64,000 nucleotides of DNA from Spirosoma aureum (GCF_011604685.1 NZ_CP050063.1:8225001-8289000), one strand, 5' to 3'. Positions 9,152 through 19,441 are shown, counted from the stretch's first letter. Made by a program: numbers and translations. The notes: generated from the letters alone by a model not told the origin.

Positions 9152-12100
9152 ATGACAAATCTTTTACGAAAAGTCTCCCATGTAAGCCTACTGTCAATGT
9201 TATTGCTTGTCGGGCTTCAACCAGGCTGGTCGCAGTCGATTGCACTGGCCAGTCATGTTCAGCAGAAGCAATCTGACGATACCAGAGTCTCTAGCCGTCA
9301 GCTAAAAGATGTGCTCAATGACTTAAAAACTCAGTATGGCGTCAATATTATGTTTGAACTGCGGACGGTAGAAGGAATTTCTGTTTTACCAGAAACTCTC
9401 AGTTCGAAAAAAACGCTCGAAAAAAACCTGGAAAGCCTGTTGCGACCGCTGGGTTTACACTACAAAAAAGTAAACAGCAATTCGTATCTGGTTCTGGGCG
9501 AAAAGAAAGCTAAAAAAGTGGCTTTTTTCGACAATCAGCTTCCAGAGTCATCGCCTAATCAGGAGCAGCATCCGCTGGCTGATGCCCCTGCCAAAACATC
9601 AGCGACTACGGTTCTGGCGGTTATCAAAACGGAAATTGCAGCAGACCCCATTACAGGTACCGTGAAGAGTCAAACGGGGGAGACATTACCCGGCATTAAC
9701 GTTGTCATTAAGAATACATCCAAAGGGACCAGTACTGACGCCAACGGAAAGTATTCGATTGACGCGCCCGCCAATGCCATACTGGTTTTTTCGGGTATTG
9801 GTTTCGCGACTCAGGAAGTACCCGTGAATGGCCGCAGTCGACTGGACATTTCACTGGCCGCTGACAATAAGCAGCTCGACGAAGTGGTGGTGGTTGGTTA
9901 TGGCACTCAGAAACGCAACAGCCTGACCAATGCAGTGTCTCAGATTGGGGCGGAAGAAATTGCCCGTCGGCCGGTTTCCAATATCCAGCAGTCATTACAG
10001 GGGCAATTGCCGGGGGTTACGGTACTGGACCAGGGTGGATCGCCCGGCCGCTCCAACACAGCCATTCGCGTTCGCGGCATAACCACTTTCAATATAAACG
10101 GCATCAGCAACACAGCCGGCACTAATAACGGCACCGGTGGCTATGATATGAGTAAGAATGATGCTTTGGTGATCGTCGACGGCATTGAGCAGCGATTGGC
10201 TGACATTAATCCAGATGATATTGAGACAGTTACGATTTTAAAAGATGCCGCATCCACCGCCATTTACGGATCACGGGCCACAAATGGGGTTGTGCTGGTG
10301 ACGACCAAACGGGCTAAAGGCAGCAAAGTTCAGGTTGAATACAATGGCTATTATGCCAGTCAGAATTCCATTAATAAACCGCACATGATGGGTCTGGAAG
10401 ACTACATGCGGATGCAGGTAGCAGCCTATACGAACGCGGGATCACCCCTACCCGCCCGCTTTACGGAACAGTCTATTCAGGCGTATATCACGGCTACCGA
10501 TCGCGAGAAATATCCACTCCCCAATACCTGGTTCCAAACCGTTCTCCATTCCGCTCCGCAGCAGAATCATACACTGGCCGTATCGGGTGGCAACGAAGCG
10601 ATACGGACCCGGTTGAGCCTGCGGTATCAGGATCAGGCGGGTATTATCACGCATTATGGTAGCAAAATCGGGGAGATTCGCTTGAATACAGATTATACGA
10701 TTTCGCCAAAACTGCGCGTCAGTGGGGATATTAACTACCGCTACAACTATTCACAGGCGCCCACCGTTGATCCCGTCAATTTCTTTCTGCATGGTTCGCT
10801 CTGGGCCGTCCCGAAATATGCCGATGGCACCTATGGCTTAAGCACCCAGGGGAATAACCCCCTGATGTATGCCGAAATTGGTGGTGATTCAAAGCGATCG
10901 ACCGATTATCTGGCGGGTTATGTCAAGGGCGAGTGGGAAATCACGGATGGCTTGACCTTCTCGACCCAGATTGCGGGACGGGGCTTTTTTACCCAGGAAA
11001 AGAACTTTGGCAATTCATATGTCAACTTCGATAAGAATGCCAACGTAACAAAAACTGTAGCGAATAATACCCTGAACGAAGTACGGAATACGTTGCGGGA
11101 GTATACCCTGATCAATCTGCTTACCTATGAGCGCCGATTTGGCGACCACAATGTCAAGGCGCTCCTGGGCTATTCGCAGATTGGGAATACACAGACTTTT
11201 TTGACCGCCTACCGCGAACGGTTTTATAACAACGATATTCAATCGATTGGCCAGGGGGCGAATGATGGCACAAAGAGCAATTCAGGAAACGATGCGCTTT
11301 ATGGCTTACGATCTTATTTCGGGCGGCTCAACTACGATTACAACGGAAAATATCTGGTTGAAGTGAATGGCCGCTACGACGGTTCTTCCAAGTTTACCGG
11401 CGAAAAACAGTATAGTTTCTTCCCTTCGTTCTCGGCTGGCTGGCGTCTCTCAAAAGAGAATTTCTGGCAGGGTCTGCAAAAAACAGTGAATGACCTTAAG
11501 GTGAGAGGTTCCTGGGGCATAACGGGCAACCAGTCGGTGAATCTGTACAGTTATTATGCCTCGCTCGCAGCCAGTGGTTATGACTTTAACGGAGCCGCCG
11601 TACAAGGCTATCGCCAGACAACGCTGGCCAACACAAATCTGGGCTGGGAGTCGACAACTCAGCTTGATTTAGGCTTAGATGCCTCTTTTCTGCGAGGGCG
11701 CGTGAACTTGACCGTCGACTACTACCGGAAAGTCACGAACGATATTCTATTGAATCTGGATATTCCGGCCACGGTGGGTCTAATTGCCCCTCCTCAAAAC
11801 GCCGGTTCTGTTGAAAACAAAGGATGGGAGTTTAGCCTGAACTACCGGGGGGCTAAAAATGCATCGGGTTTTCAATATAATCTGGGCGGCAATTTCAGCA
11901 TAAACGAAAACAAAGTCATCGACCTGAAAGGGACGGGCCCATACATTATAGGCTCGGATATTGATCCGCGCTACATCATTGCCGTTGGGCTGCCCATTAA
12001 CACCCTGTGGGGCTACCGAACCGATGGCTTATTTCAGACGCAGCAACAGATTACCGAATACAAGGCCACCTATGCAGCCAACACCAAACCCGGTGACGTG

Positions 12101-12646
12101 AAGTATATCGATGCCAATGGCGATGGCAAGATCGATGCCAATGATATGACCAACATTGGTAATACATTTCCTAAATTCACATTTGGCCTTAATTCAAATT
12201 TCTCATTCCGGAACGTTGAACTGAATCTGTTATTCCAGGGTGCAGCCAAAGTCGATACCCGCCTGGCAGGTGCCTTAGCCGAAATGGGCAATCAGGAAGG
12301 TTTTACTCACTCGCTTTACACCAATAATTACTGGACACCCGATCATACAGATGCCCGTTTCCCAAGGCCGCTGAAGTTTGATTTACGGAACGTAGCCACT
12401 TCCGATCGGTTAATTATCGATGGATCGTATGTACGGCTCAAGAATATTCAGCTGGCCTATTCGCTTCCAGCCGCCATTGCCAATAAGGTGCGGTTAAACC
12501 GGATTCGGACCTACGTGTCGGCCACAAACGTGTTCACTATTTCGAAGTTGAATGAGTGGAATCTGGACCCGGAAGCCGGATCTGGCCGGGCGGTTTATTA
12601 TCCGCAAACAGCGCTGTATACACTCGGGCTCAATCTACAATTCTAA
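9152..12646 (+). CDS. SusC/RagA TonB-linked receptor with STN signalling domain
   Basis: 1164 residues from the chosen start, which gives a signal peptide ending GWSQ near residue 28; an ATG 45 bases upstream (9107) is the alternative. Order of domains: STN (about 46-110, RQLKDVLNDLKTQYGVNIMF), a linker, carboxypeptidase regulatory-like domain (about 167-245, GTVKSQTGETLPGINVVI), a TonB-box-like VVVGYGTQKR, plug (LDQGGSPGRSNTAIRVRG, IVDGIEQRL, STAIYGSRATNGVVLVTTK), then a barrel ending in LNLQF. The STN domain contacts the periplasmic part of the adjacent FecR, so this receptor both imports and senses its substrate. The neighbouring sulfatases suggest a sulfated glycan (inference). Confidence 0.95.
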   Translation: MTNLLRKVSHVSLLSMLLLVGLQPGWSQSIALASHVQQKQSDDTRVSSRQLKDVLNDLKTQYGVNIMFELRTVEGISVLPETLSSKKTLEKNLESLLRPLGLHYKKVNSNSYLVLGEKKAKKVAFFDNQLPESSPNQEQHPLADAPAKTSATTVLAVIKTEIAADPITGTVKSQTGETLPGINVVIKNTSKGTSTDANGKYSIDAPANAILVFSGIGFATQEVPVNGRSRLDISLAADNKQLDEVVVVGYGTQKRNSLTNAVSQIGAEEIARRPVSNIQQSLQGQLPGVTVLDQGGSPGRSNTAIRVRGITTFNINGISNTAGTNNGTGGYDMSKNDALVIVDGIEQRLADINPDDIETVTILKDAASTAIYGSRATNGVVLVTTKRAKGSKVQVEYNGYYASQNSINKPHMMGLEDYMRMQVAAYTNAGSPLPARFTEQSIQAYITATDREKYPLPNTWFQTVLHSAPQQNHTLAVSGGNEAIRTRLSLRYQDQAGIITHYGSKIGEIRLNTDYTISPKLRVSGDINYRYNYSQAPTVDPVNFFLHGSLWAVPKYADGTYGLSTQGNNPLMYAEIGGDSKRSTDYLAGYVKGEWEITDGLTFSTQIAGRGFFTQEKNFGNSYVNFDKNANVTKTVANNTLNEVRNTLREYTLINLLTYERRFGDHNVKALLGYSQIGNTQTFLTAYRERFYNNDIQSIGQGANDGTKSNSGNDALYGLRSYFGRLNYDYNGKYLVEVNGRYDGSSKFTGEKQYSFFPSFSAGWRLSKENFWQGLQKTVNDLKVRGSWGITGNQSVNLYSYYASLAASGYDFNGAAVQGYRQTTLANTNLGWESTTQLDLGLDASFLRGRVNLTVDYYRKVTNDILLNLDIPATVGLIAPPQNAGSVENKGWEFSLNYRGAKNASGFQYNLGGNFSINENKVIDLKGTGPYIIGSDIDPRYIIAVGLPINTLWGYRTDGLFQTQQQITEYKATYAANTKPGDVKYIDANGDGKIDANDMTNIGNTFPKFTFGLNSNFSFRNVELNLLFQGAAKVDTRLAGALAEMGNQEGFTHSLYTNNYWTPDHTDARFPRPLKFDLRNVATSDRLIIDGSYVRLKNIQLAYSLPAAIANKVRLNRIRTYVSATNVFTISKLNEWNLDPEAGSGRAVYYPQTALYTLGLNLQF

Positions 12647-12676
12647 CCTCACCCACCTCATCTCGCATCGAAAGTC

Positions 12677-14269
12677 ATGAAACGAACACATATTCTCCTC
12701 TCTTTCTTACTGGTTGCCTCAGGCCTGCTCCTTACCGCCTGCGACCGGGAACTATTAGAGACCATTCCGAACGACCGTTTGTCGGAAAGCCTATTCTGGA
12801 AAACCGAGAACGATGCCCGGCTGGCGGCAAATTCGCTGTATACCGATCTCGACAGCACCAACATTATCAGTTGGGATGCCATGACCGATATTGCCCATAC
12901 CAACCAGCCTTTCGACGTACAGGCTTATGTGGAGTTGGGTCAGTATGATGCAACCAGTTCGAAGGTTTTCGGCGAATGGGCAAAAGCCTACAAAGGAGTT
13001 CGGGCCTGCAATTATTTTCTGGAGAATGTCGATAAGGTTGTCACCACAAATACCGCGCTCATCAATCAATTTAAAGGAGAAGCGAAAGCATTGCGGGCTT
13101 ATCAATACCTTAAACTAGCCAGTCTTTTTGGGGATGTTCCGTTAGTCACTACCGCCATTTCACTCGACGACAGTCGCGCTCTGACTCGAACGCCCATTGC
13201 CCAGGTATGGGATTTTGTCGATAAAGAACTTAGCGATGCCGCCGGTCTCCTGCCAACAACCTACGCGGCTGCCGACAAAGGCCGGATTACCAAAGGAGCC
13301 GCTATTGGCCTTCGGGCGCGGGCAAACCTGCTGGCGGGCCGCTATCAGCAGGCTGCTGATGCTGCCGATCAGGTCATGAAACTGGGAATCTATGGTTTGA
13401 ACGACAGTTATGAAAAACTGTTTTCCTACGCAGCCGAAAACAATAAGGAAGTGCTGCTGGATCGGCAATTCATTAAAGATACCTACCCAGTCAACACTTT
13501 TAGTCTGTTGGGCCCCTACAGTCAGAAAAGCGCCAATAGTACCTATGTTCCGACCAAAGCGCTGGTCGATATGTACGAAACTACAGCGGGTAAACTAATA
13601 ACCGATCCATCAAGCGGCTACGACCCAGCCAATCCATATGCCAACCGTGATCCCCGGCTTCGGTTTTCCAATTTTCTAACGGGCGATCCCTTACCGAGTG
13701 GCATTACCTTTCGCCCTGAACCTACTAGTGGCACCGCCGATGCCGTCGGGAATACATACATTGCGTCGACGACCGGATTTAACATTAAGAAATACGTCAA
13801 TGCAGAGGATTACGCAAACCCGGCCAACAACGGTATCAACATTATTTTACTTCGATATGCCGAAATTCTGTTGATATATGCCGAAGCTAAAATTGAATTG
13901 AATCAACTGGATGCCAGCGTACTAACAGCAATCAATACCGTCCGAAATGGCCGGACCGATGTAAAACAACCGTCCATCAGCAGTACCGCTACTCAGGCGG
14001 AATTGCGTACAATTGTCCGTCGGGAGAGAGCCGTTGAACTGGCCTTTGAAGGGGCACGGCTTTTTGATATCCGTCGGTGGAAAATCGCCGAAACTGTTGT
14101 ACCAGGGCCTGTTTATGGCATTACCTACAAAGCAGCCAATGGGGCGTTAACAACCGTGGAGGTTGTGGCCGTCAACCGAACCTTCGACAAATCGCGGCAT
14201 TACCTGTGGCCAATTCCGCAGAAGGAACGGAATCTGACCCCCACGCTTTCACAGAATCCCGGCTGGTAA
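12677..14269 (+). CDS. SusD/RagB family nutrient-binding lipoprotein
   Basis: 530 residues. Lipoprotein signal ending LLLTAC (lipidated Cys at about 22), then DRELLETIPNDRLSESLFWKTENDARLAANSLY, the N-terminal RagB/SusD pattern. The C-terminal SusD pattern is also clear: LRYAEILLIYAEAKIEL, RRERAVELAFEGARLFDIRRWK and a final HYLWPIPQKERNLTPTLSQNPGW. It begins 30 bases after the STN-SusC and forms its surface lid. The protein ends at a terminator whose stem matches the one behind the first susD. Confidence 0.95.
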   Translation: MKRTHILLSFLLVASGLLLTACDRELLETIPNDRLSESLFWKTENDARLAANSLYTDLDSTNIISWDAMTDIAHTNQPFDVQAYVELGQYDATSSKVFGEWAKAYKGVRACNYFLENVDKVVTTNTALINQFKGEAKALRAYQYLKLASLFGDVPLVTTAISLDDSRALTRTPIAQVWDFVDKELSDAAGLLPTTYAAADKGRITKGAAIGLRARANLLAGRYQQAADAADQVMKLGIYGLNDSYEKLFSYAAENNKEVLLDRQFIKDTYPVNTFSLLGPYSQKSANSTYVPTKALVDMYETTAGKLITDPSSGYDPANPYANRDPRLRFSNFLTGDPLPSGITFRPEPTSGTADAVGNTYIASTTGFNIKKYVNAEDYANPANNGINIILLRYAEILLIYAEAKIELNQLDASVLTAINTVRNGRTDVKQPSISSTATQAELRTIVRRERAVELAFEGARLFDIRRWKIAETVVPGPVYGITYKAANGALTTVEVVAVNRTFDKSRHYLWPIPQKERNLTPTLSQNPGW

Positions 14270-14275
14270 TAAGCC

Positions 14276-14308
14276 AACTTCCCGAAAGCGTTGGCCTTTC
14301 GGGAAGTT
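14276..14308 (+). terminator. Hairpin terminator after second susCD pair
   Basis: A perfect 13-bp stem, AACTTCCCGAAAG (14276-14288) with CTTTCGGGAAGTT (14296-14308), has a 7-nt loop and is followed by TTCT. The sulfatase gene starts 20 bases on, so it may only damp transcription into the sulfatases. Confidence 0.7.
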
Positions 14309-14327
14309 TTCTAAAACGACTTATGGC

Positions 14328-15848
14328 ATGATAAGACCCGGTTTGATTTGGTTAGGTGTGTCGTTTCTGTCACTTTCAGGATGGTTATTGGTGGCCTTCA
14401 CATCCCGTCAGGCTCCTCCATCCCGACCTAACATCATTTACATTTACGCCGATGACATGGGGTATGCGGAATTGGGCTGCTACGGCCAGCAGAAAATCCA
14501 GACGCCCAATCTGGATCAGATCGCTCGGGAGGGAATCCGGTTTACGCAACATTATACAAGCATGCCCGTTTGTGCGCCCGCCCGCTGTATGCTACTGACC
14601 GGCAAACATAGTGGTCATTCCTACATTCGGGGTAACTACGAAATGGGTGGTTTTCCGGATTCGCTGGAAGGTGGTCAGATGCCGCTGTATCCAGGAGCAT
14701 TCACAATTGGGCGAATGTTGCAGCAGTCGGGCTACAAAACGGCTTGTATCGGTAAATGGGGCATGGGCATGGCGAACACCACAGGAAATCCGAACGAGCA
14801 GGGCTTCGATTATTTCTACGGTTATCTGGATCAGAAACAGGCGCATAATTTTTACCCGACACATCTGTGGGAAAATGGTAAATCCGACCGATTAAACAAC
14901 CCGGTCATCAATGTACACCGTCGGTTGACGCCCGAAACGGCCACACCAGAAGCGTTCGCCTATTATCGTGGCAATGACTACGCCATCGATAAAATGGCGC
15001 AGAAAGCCCAGGCATTTATTCGACAGAATAAAAACGGCCCATTTTTTCTTTATCTGCCGTTTACTGCGCCACACGTATCCCTGCAGGCACCCGAAGCAGC
15101 GGTCAACGAATACGTAGGCAAGTTTGATGATAAGCCCTATCTGGGTCAGCAGGGATATGCCTCTACGCCTTATCCACGCGCTACCTATGCAGCCATGATT
15201 ACGTATATGGATAAGCAAATTGGCCAGTTGATGCAGTTGTTACAGGAGTTAAAACTAGATGAGAACACAATCGTACTCTTTTCGAGCGACAACGGAGCTA
15301 CCTTCAACGGTGGAGTTGAAGCGGCTTATTTCAACAGCGTTGGTGGGCTGCGGGGTCTGAAAATGGATGTCTATGAAGGTGGCATTCGGGAACCTATGCT
15401 GGCACGCTGGCCCGGAAAAATAAAAGCAGGTCAGGTTACCGACCACGTTTCAGTCCAATACGACCTGATGGCTACGCTGGCCGAACTGATTGGCTATAAA
15501 CAACCGCTTGTAACCGATGGCATTTCGTTTCTGCCAACGTTAATGAGTCAATCCAGTGCACAGAAAAAACACCCGTTTCTTTACTGGGAATACCCCGAAA
15601 AAGGAGGTCAACTGGCCATTCGGATGGGGAATTGGAAAGCCGTAAAAACCAATGTACGCAAAGACCGGACTGGCCCCTGGGAATTGTATGATTTGAGTAA
15701 AGACGTCAGTGAAAGCACCAATGTAGCCACTCAGCACCCCGATTTGATCCGGCAGTTTGATGCCATCGTTGCCCGCGAGCACGTGCCTACTCACATCAAC
15801 GAATGGGAAATAGTTAATCCGAAAACAGCTATAACAGCTGCTAATTGA
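14328..15848 (+). CDS. Sulfatase, formylglycine type
   Basis: 506 residues. An N-terminal hydrophobic segment (about 5-25) serves as signal. The catalytic motif CAPARCMLLTG starts at Cys82, which the formylglycine-generating enzyme converts to the catalytic aldehyde. Metal-site motifs are IYADDMGYAELGCYG at about 39 and LFSSDNGATFNGG in the middle. Further family blocks are GKWGMGM and PFFLYLPFTAPH. It hydrolyses a sulfate ester in the periplasm or outside; the substrate is unknown. It lies directly behind susCD and before a second sulfatase, consistent with processing of a sulfated polysaccharide. Confidence 0.93.
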   Translation: MIRPGLIWLGVSFLSLSGWLLVAFTSRQAPPSRPNIIYIYADDMGYAELGCYGQQKIQTPNLDQIAREGIRFTQHYTSMPVCAPARCMLLTGKHSGHSYIRGNYEMGGFPDSLEGGQMPLYPGAFTIGRMLQQSGYKTACIGKWGMGMANTTGNPNEQGFDYFYGYLDQKQAHNFYPTHLWENGKSDRLNNPVINVHRRLTPETATPEAFAYYRGNDYAIDKMAQKAQAFIRQNKNGPFFLYLPFTAPHVSLQAPEAAVNEYVGKFDDKPYLGQQGYASTPYPRATYAAMITYMDKQIGQLMQLLQELKLDENTIVLFSSDNGATFNGGVEAAYFNSVGGLRGLKMDVYEGGIREPMLARWPGKIKAGQVTDHVSVQYDLMATLAELIGYKQPLVTDGISFLPTLMSQSSAQKKHPFLYWEYPEKGGQLAIRMGNWKAVKTNVRKDRTGPWELYDLSKDVSESTNVATQHPDLIRQFDAIVAREHVPTHINEWEIVNPKTAITAAN

Positions 15849-15936
15849 TTTCCTGGCTGGATAGATTTTTTGCGAAGAACCATGTCAATGCAAAAGTCCT
15901 GAATTAAAACAGTGCATTTATTTACTAACAGTTCCT

Positions 15937-17397
15937 ATGGTATTTATCTCGAAACGTTCGTCTCGCCTTCTTTTGAGTGTCTTGACAGCCATTGGCGTTG
16001 GGCTGTCAATCAGCGCCTGGATTATGAAACCGGCTCCAACGCCCCCGCCAAACATTGTCCTGTTTTTCATGGATGATTTGGGTTATGGTGATTTGTCCTG
16101 CACAGGCGCGCTGGACTACACCACGCCGAACCTTGATCGGATGGCCGCCGAAGGCACACGCTTTACAAACTTTCTGGCAGCTCAGGCCGTTTGCAGCGCG
16201 TCGCGGGCAGCTTTGCTCACGGGTTGTTATCCCAATCGTCTGGGAATTTCAGGAGCTCTCGGGCCCAATTCGCCCATTGGCCTCAACCCGAACGAGGAAA
16301 CACTTGCCGATTTACTTAAAGAAAAAGGCTATGCGACAGGGATGTTCGGCAAATGGCATCTGGGCGACAATAAGCAGTTTCTGCCGCTGCAACAGGGTTT
16401 CGATGAGTATTATGGTGTCCCCTATTCGCACGATATGTGGCCGCTTCATCCCGCCCAGGCTCAGGCTAACTATCCCGCTTTGCGGTGGATAGACGGCAAT
16501 GAGCCTAAGCAGGAAATCAAAAATTTAGACGATGCCTCCCAAATTACAGGCACGATTACCGAGCGAGCGGTTTCATTCATTCGGAATCATAAGAAAAAAC
16601 CATTCTTTCTATACGTACCGCATCCCTTACCGCACGTACCACTGGCCGCTTCTCCTAAATTTAAAGGAAAGAGTACCCGGGGTATTTTCGGGGACGTATT
16701 GACAGAACTAGATTGGTCCGTTGGTCAGATTCTAGGTGAACTGAAGCAACAGGGGATTGATAAAAATACCCTCGTTATTTTTATCAGCGACAACGGTCCC
16801 TGGCTGAACTATGGTGACCATGCAGGCTCGTCGGGTGGTTTCCGGGAAGGAAAAGGAACATCATTTGAAGGTGGACACCGGGTTCCCTGTCTGGTTCGCT
16901 GGCCGGGTGTGGTGCCCGCCGGTCGGGTGAGCAATAAGTTGCTGACAACGATGGATGTCCTGCCAACGGTGGTAAAACTCTGTGGAGCACGCTTACCGAA
17001 ACAACAAATTGACGGTGTCGACTGGATCGCATTGTTAAAAGGTGATAACACCGTAACGCCCCGTGACCACTTCTACTATTATTACCGAAAAAACAGCCTC
17101 GAAGCAGTTCGACAGGGTGATTGGAAACTAGTGTTTCCTCATCCCGGCCGAACGTATGAAGGATTTCTGCCGGGGCAGGGAGGTAAGCCAGGTCCCAGTA
17201 CGGAGACCCATGAATTTCCGGCCGGTCTATATGATCTTCGTCGCGATCCCGGCGAGCGCTATGATGTTCGGGAACAACATCCCGAACTGGTCGCCAAACT
17301 TGAGAAACTAGCTGAAGAAGCCAGAGCGGACTTGGGCGATGATTTACAAAAACGCACAGGCGCCAATGTCCGCGAACCGGGGCGCATCAGCAAATAA
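15937..17397 (+). CDS. Sulfatase, formylglycine type
   Basis: 486 residues. N-terminal signal-like segment 9-28. Catalytic motif CSASRAALLTG with Cys86 as formylglycine precursor, metal-site motifs FFMDDLGYGDLSCTG (about 43) and FISDNGPWLNYGDHAGSSGG, plus MFGKWHLGD and PFFLYVPHPLPHVP. It resembles arylsulfatase A-type enzymes more than the preceding gene does, so the two probably remove different sulfate esters. The 88-base gap and shared direction suggest one transcription unit with 14328-15848. Confidence 0.93.
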   Translation: MVFISKRSSRLLLSVLTAIGVGLSISAWIMKPAPTPPPNIVLFFMDDLGYGDLSCTGALDYTTPNLDRMAAEGTRFTNFLAAQAVCSASRAALLTGCYPNRLGISGALGPNSPIGLNPNEETLADLLKEKGYATGMFGKWHLGDNKQFLPLQQGFDEYYGVPYSHDMWPLHPAQAQANYPALRWIDGNEPKQEIKNLDDASQITGTITERAVSFIRNHKKKPFFLYVPHPLPHVPLAASPKFKGKSTRGIFGDVLTELDWSVGQILGELKQQGIDKNTLVIFISDNGPWLNYGDHAGSSGGFREGKGTSFEGGHRVPCLVRWPGVVPAGRVSNKLLTTMDVLPTVVKLCGARLPKQQIDGVDWIALLKGDNTVTPRDHFYYYYRKNSLEAVRQGDWKLVFPHPGRTYEGFLPGQGGKPGPSTETHEFPAGLYDLRRDPGERYDVREQHPELVAKLEKLAEEARADLGDDLQKRTGANVREPGRISK

Positions 17398-17462
17398 TGA
17401 GTAGACTTCTAAAAGCAGATCGATATTGATCCATATGTTTTTCTAAACGAGACTTCTCTATG

Positions 17463-17470
17463 TATCTTTG
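17463..17470 (+). promoter_or_regulatory. -7 box of the araC-type gene
   Basis: TATCTTTG matches the Bacteroidota -7 consensus TAnnTTTG exactly and lies 22 bases before the chosen ATG. No clear -33 TTG was found at the expected distance. Confidence 0.45.
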
Positions 17471-17491
17471 ATTTTTACAAGATCAGGAGTC

Positions 17492-18442
17492 ATGGATACG
17501 ACCTCATTAGAAGAGCTTTGTTACCGACTGTCGACCGGTTTGTCGACTGATTTAAGTGCCCTACTGCCAAGCGATATCCAGCAGGAAGTAGGGCACTTTA
17601 ACGTGTTTAGTCTGACCGATCTCGCTCAGACGTCCCACGAGAAACCTGAACTGCCCTATGCTTGCCGTGCGTTCTACAAAATCAGCCTTCTGACTGGCCG
17701 AAGCCAGGCCCAGTATGTTAACGACACCATCGAAATCACGCAGCCTACGCTGATTTTCTCTACGCCTAAAGTTCCTTTTTACTGGTTACCAGAAGGGCGT
17801 CAAACCGGTCAGTTCTGTGTCTTTACAGCCGAGTTTCTTCAGCCAACCAAAAGCGGTGTCCTGCTGGACGAACTGCCCGTTTTCAAGGCACCGGGTTACC
17901 CGATCTACAGCTTGTCCGAAACGGATTTTCTACATGTACAGGCTATTTTTGAACAGATTCATGCCGAAATGGCTTCTGATTACGCCTATAAATATGACCT
18001 GGTGCGTACCTACGTACTGCAATTGATTCACATCGGCCAGAAGTTACAGTCAAGTACGGCCCTGCACCCTAACCACAATGCATCAGCCCGGCTGACATCG
18101 TTGTTTATTGAATTATTGGAGCAGCAGTTTCCAATCGAAAACCCCCAGCAGCAAGTACGCCTACGCACAGCCATAGACTATGCCGATCACCTGGCAGTTC
18201 ATGTCAACCACCTAAACAAGGTGCTTAAAGAAACAACTGGACTCACAACCACCGATCTTATTGCCGGGCGCATCGTGCAGGAAGCGAAGGGCTTATTGAC
18301 CCATACCGACTGGACCATCGCCAGCATTGCCGACAGCCTTGGTTTTGCGGATGTTGCGCACTTTGCCAAATTCTTCAAACGGGAGACATCCTTTGCTCCA
18401 GGTGCTTTTCGTTCGCAGGTTAATAGTTTGAATTATACATAA
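17492..18442 (+). CDS. AraC family transcriptional regulator
   Basis: 316 residues. The start is set by ATG at 17492, preceded by AGGAG at 17485-17489, one of the few good ribosome sites in the window; a TTG at 17468 overlaps the -7 box and is rejected. The N-terminal part is a cupin-like ligand domain. The C-terminal HTH_18 is clear: HLNKVLKETTGLTTTDLIAGRIVQEAKGLL and SIADSLGFADVAHFAKFFKRETSFAPGAFR. It probably controls the SDR gene that follows 80 bases downstream and perhaps the ligase/esterase genes (inference). Confidence 0.9.
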   Translation: MDTTSLEELCYRLSTGLSTDLSALLPSDIQQEVGHFNVFSLTDLAQTSHEKPELPYACRAFYKISLLTGRSQAQYVNDTIEITQPTLIFSTPKVPFYWLPEGRQTGQFCVFTAEFLQPTKSGVLLDELPVFKAPGYPIYSLSETDFLHVQAIFEQIHAEMASDYAYKYDLVRTYVLQLIHIGQKLQSSTALHPNHNASARLTSLFIELLEQQFPIENPQQQVRLRTAIDYADHLAVHVNHLNKVLKETTGLTTTDLIAGRIVQEAKGLLTHTDWTIASIADSLGFADVAHFAKFFKRETSFAPGAFRSQVNSLNYT

Positions 18443-18522
18443 AATGGATTGACTGATACAAACACCTAACTCATGGATTGGTGGACTTTTGCGCTGTTTA
18501 ATTTAAGCAAAAGAGAAACCAA

Positions 18523-19275
18523 ATGACAACTGACAAAATCGCACTGGTAACCGGCGGGAGCCGGGGTATCGGCAAAAACATTGCCCTGAGTCTGGCCCAA
18601 AAAGGAATCGACGTACTACTGACCTACCATAGCAATCAGGTCGAAGCGCAAACCACTGTAACAGAAATAGAATCCCTTGGCCGTAAAGCGGTAGCTTTGC
18701 CCCTCAACACAGCCGACACCAGCACTTTCGACACTTTTTTCCAACAAGTCGTTTCAACGTTGCAAACCAGCTTCGGAACAGACCGTTTCGATTTTCTCAT
18801 CAACAATGCCGGGACGAGCCTTTCGGCCCTTATTACGGACACTAAGGAGGCCCAGTTTGACGAAATGATGAATATTCATCTTAAAGGTGTCTACTTTCTA
18901 ACTCAAAAGGCATTGCCTTTGCTACACGACGGCGGCCGTATCATCAACATCTCTTCTGGCGTAACGCGGTATTCTTACGCTGGTGCCTCGGCTTACGGGA
19001 TCATGAAAGGGGCGGTGGACGTATTTACCCGGTATCTGGCTCTTGAGTTGGGCGGGCGAGGTATTTCGGCCAATGTGGTAGCGCCCGGAGCTGTTTTTGG
19101 CGGTGGAGCTATGGAAGATACCCCAGCCATACGCGAGTATGTGGCTGGAATAACGGCTCTGGGGCGCGTTGGCCTGCCCGACGACATTGGTGGCGTAGTC
19201 GCATTCCTGTGCAGCGAAGAAGCCAAATGGGTCAATGGCCAGCGCATTGAGCTAACAGGTGGCATGAACCTGTAG
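18523..19275 (+). CDS. SDR family NAD(P)-dependent oxidoreductase
   Basis: 250 residues, classical short-chain dehydrogenase. Cofactor motif TGGSRGIG at 10-17, NNAG at about 94-97, catalytic Ser144/145, Tyr158 and Lys162 in SAYGIMK. The C-terminal WVNGQRIELTGGMNL is typical of the FabG-like branch. The substrate is unknown. It lies between an AraC regulator and an acyl-CoA ligase; AraC-SDR pairs are common in this group and often show regulator and target. Confidence 0.9.
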   Translation: MTTDKIALVTGGSRGIGKNIALSLAQKGIDVLLTYHSNQVEAQTTVTEIESLGRKAVALPLNTADTSTFDTFFQQVVSTLQTSFGTDRFDFLINNAGTSLSALITDTKEAQFDEMMNIHLKGVYFLTQKALPLLHDGGRIINISSGVTRYSYAGASAYGIMKGAVDVFTRYLALELGGRGISANVVAPGAVFGGGAMEDTPAIREYVAGITALGRVGLPDDIGGVVAFLCSEEAKWVNGQRIELTGGMNL

Positions 19276-19441
19276 CTTACTTGCCCCAACCACACTAGTT
19301 TTAGTCGGAAGGAAAAGCAGATTGCCATTACCTGCGGAAAGAGGAAAATTAGCTGTTGAATCAGGAGATAAGCAGGTGTACTCTGCTTTACGTGCTATTG
19401 CCCGACATCCTTTTAACAATGCCTCTTTGAGGAAAACGAGT

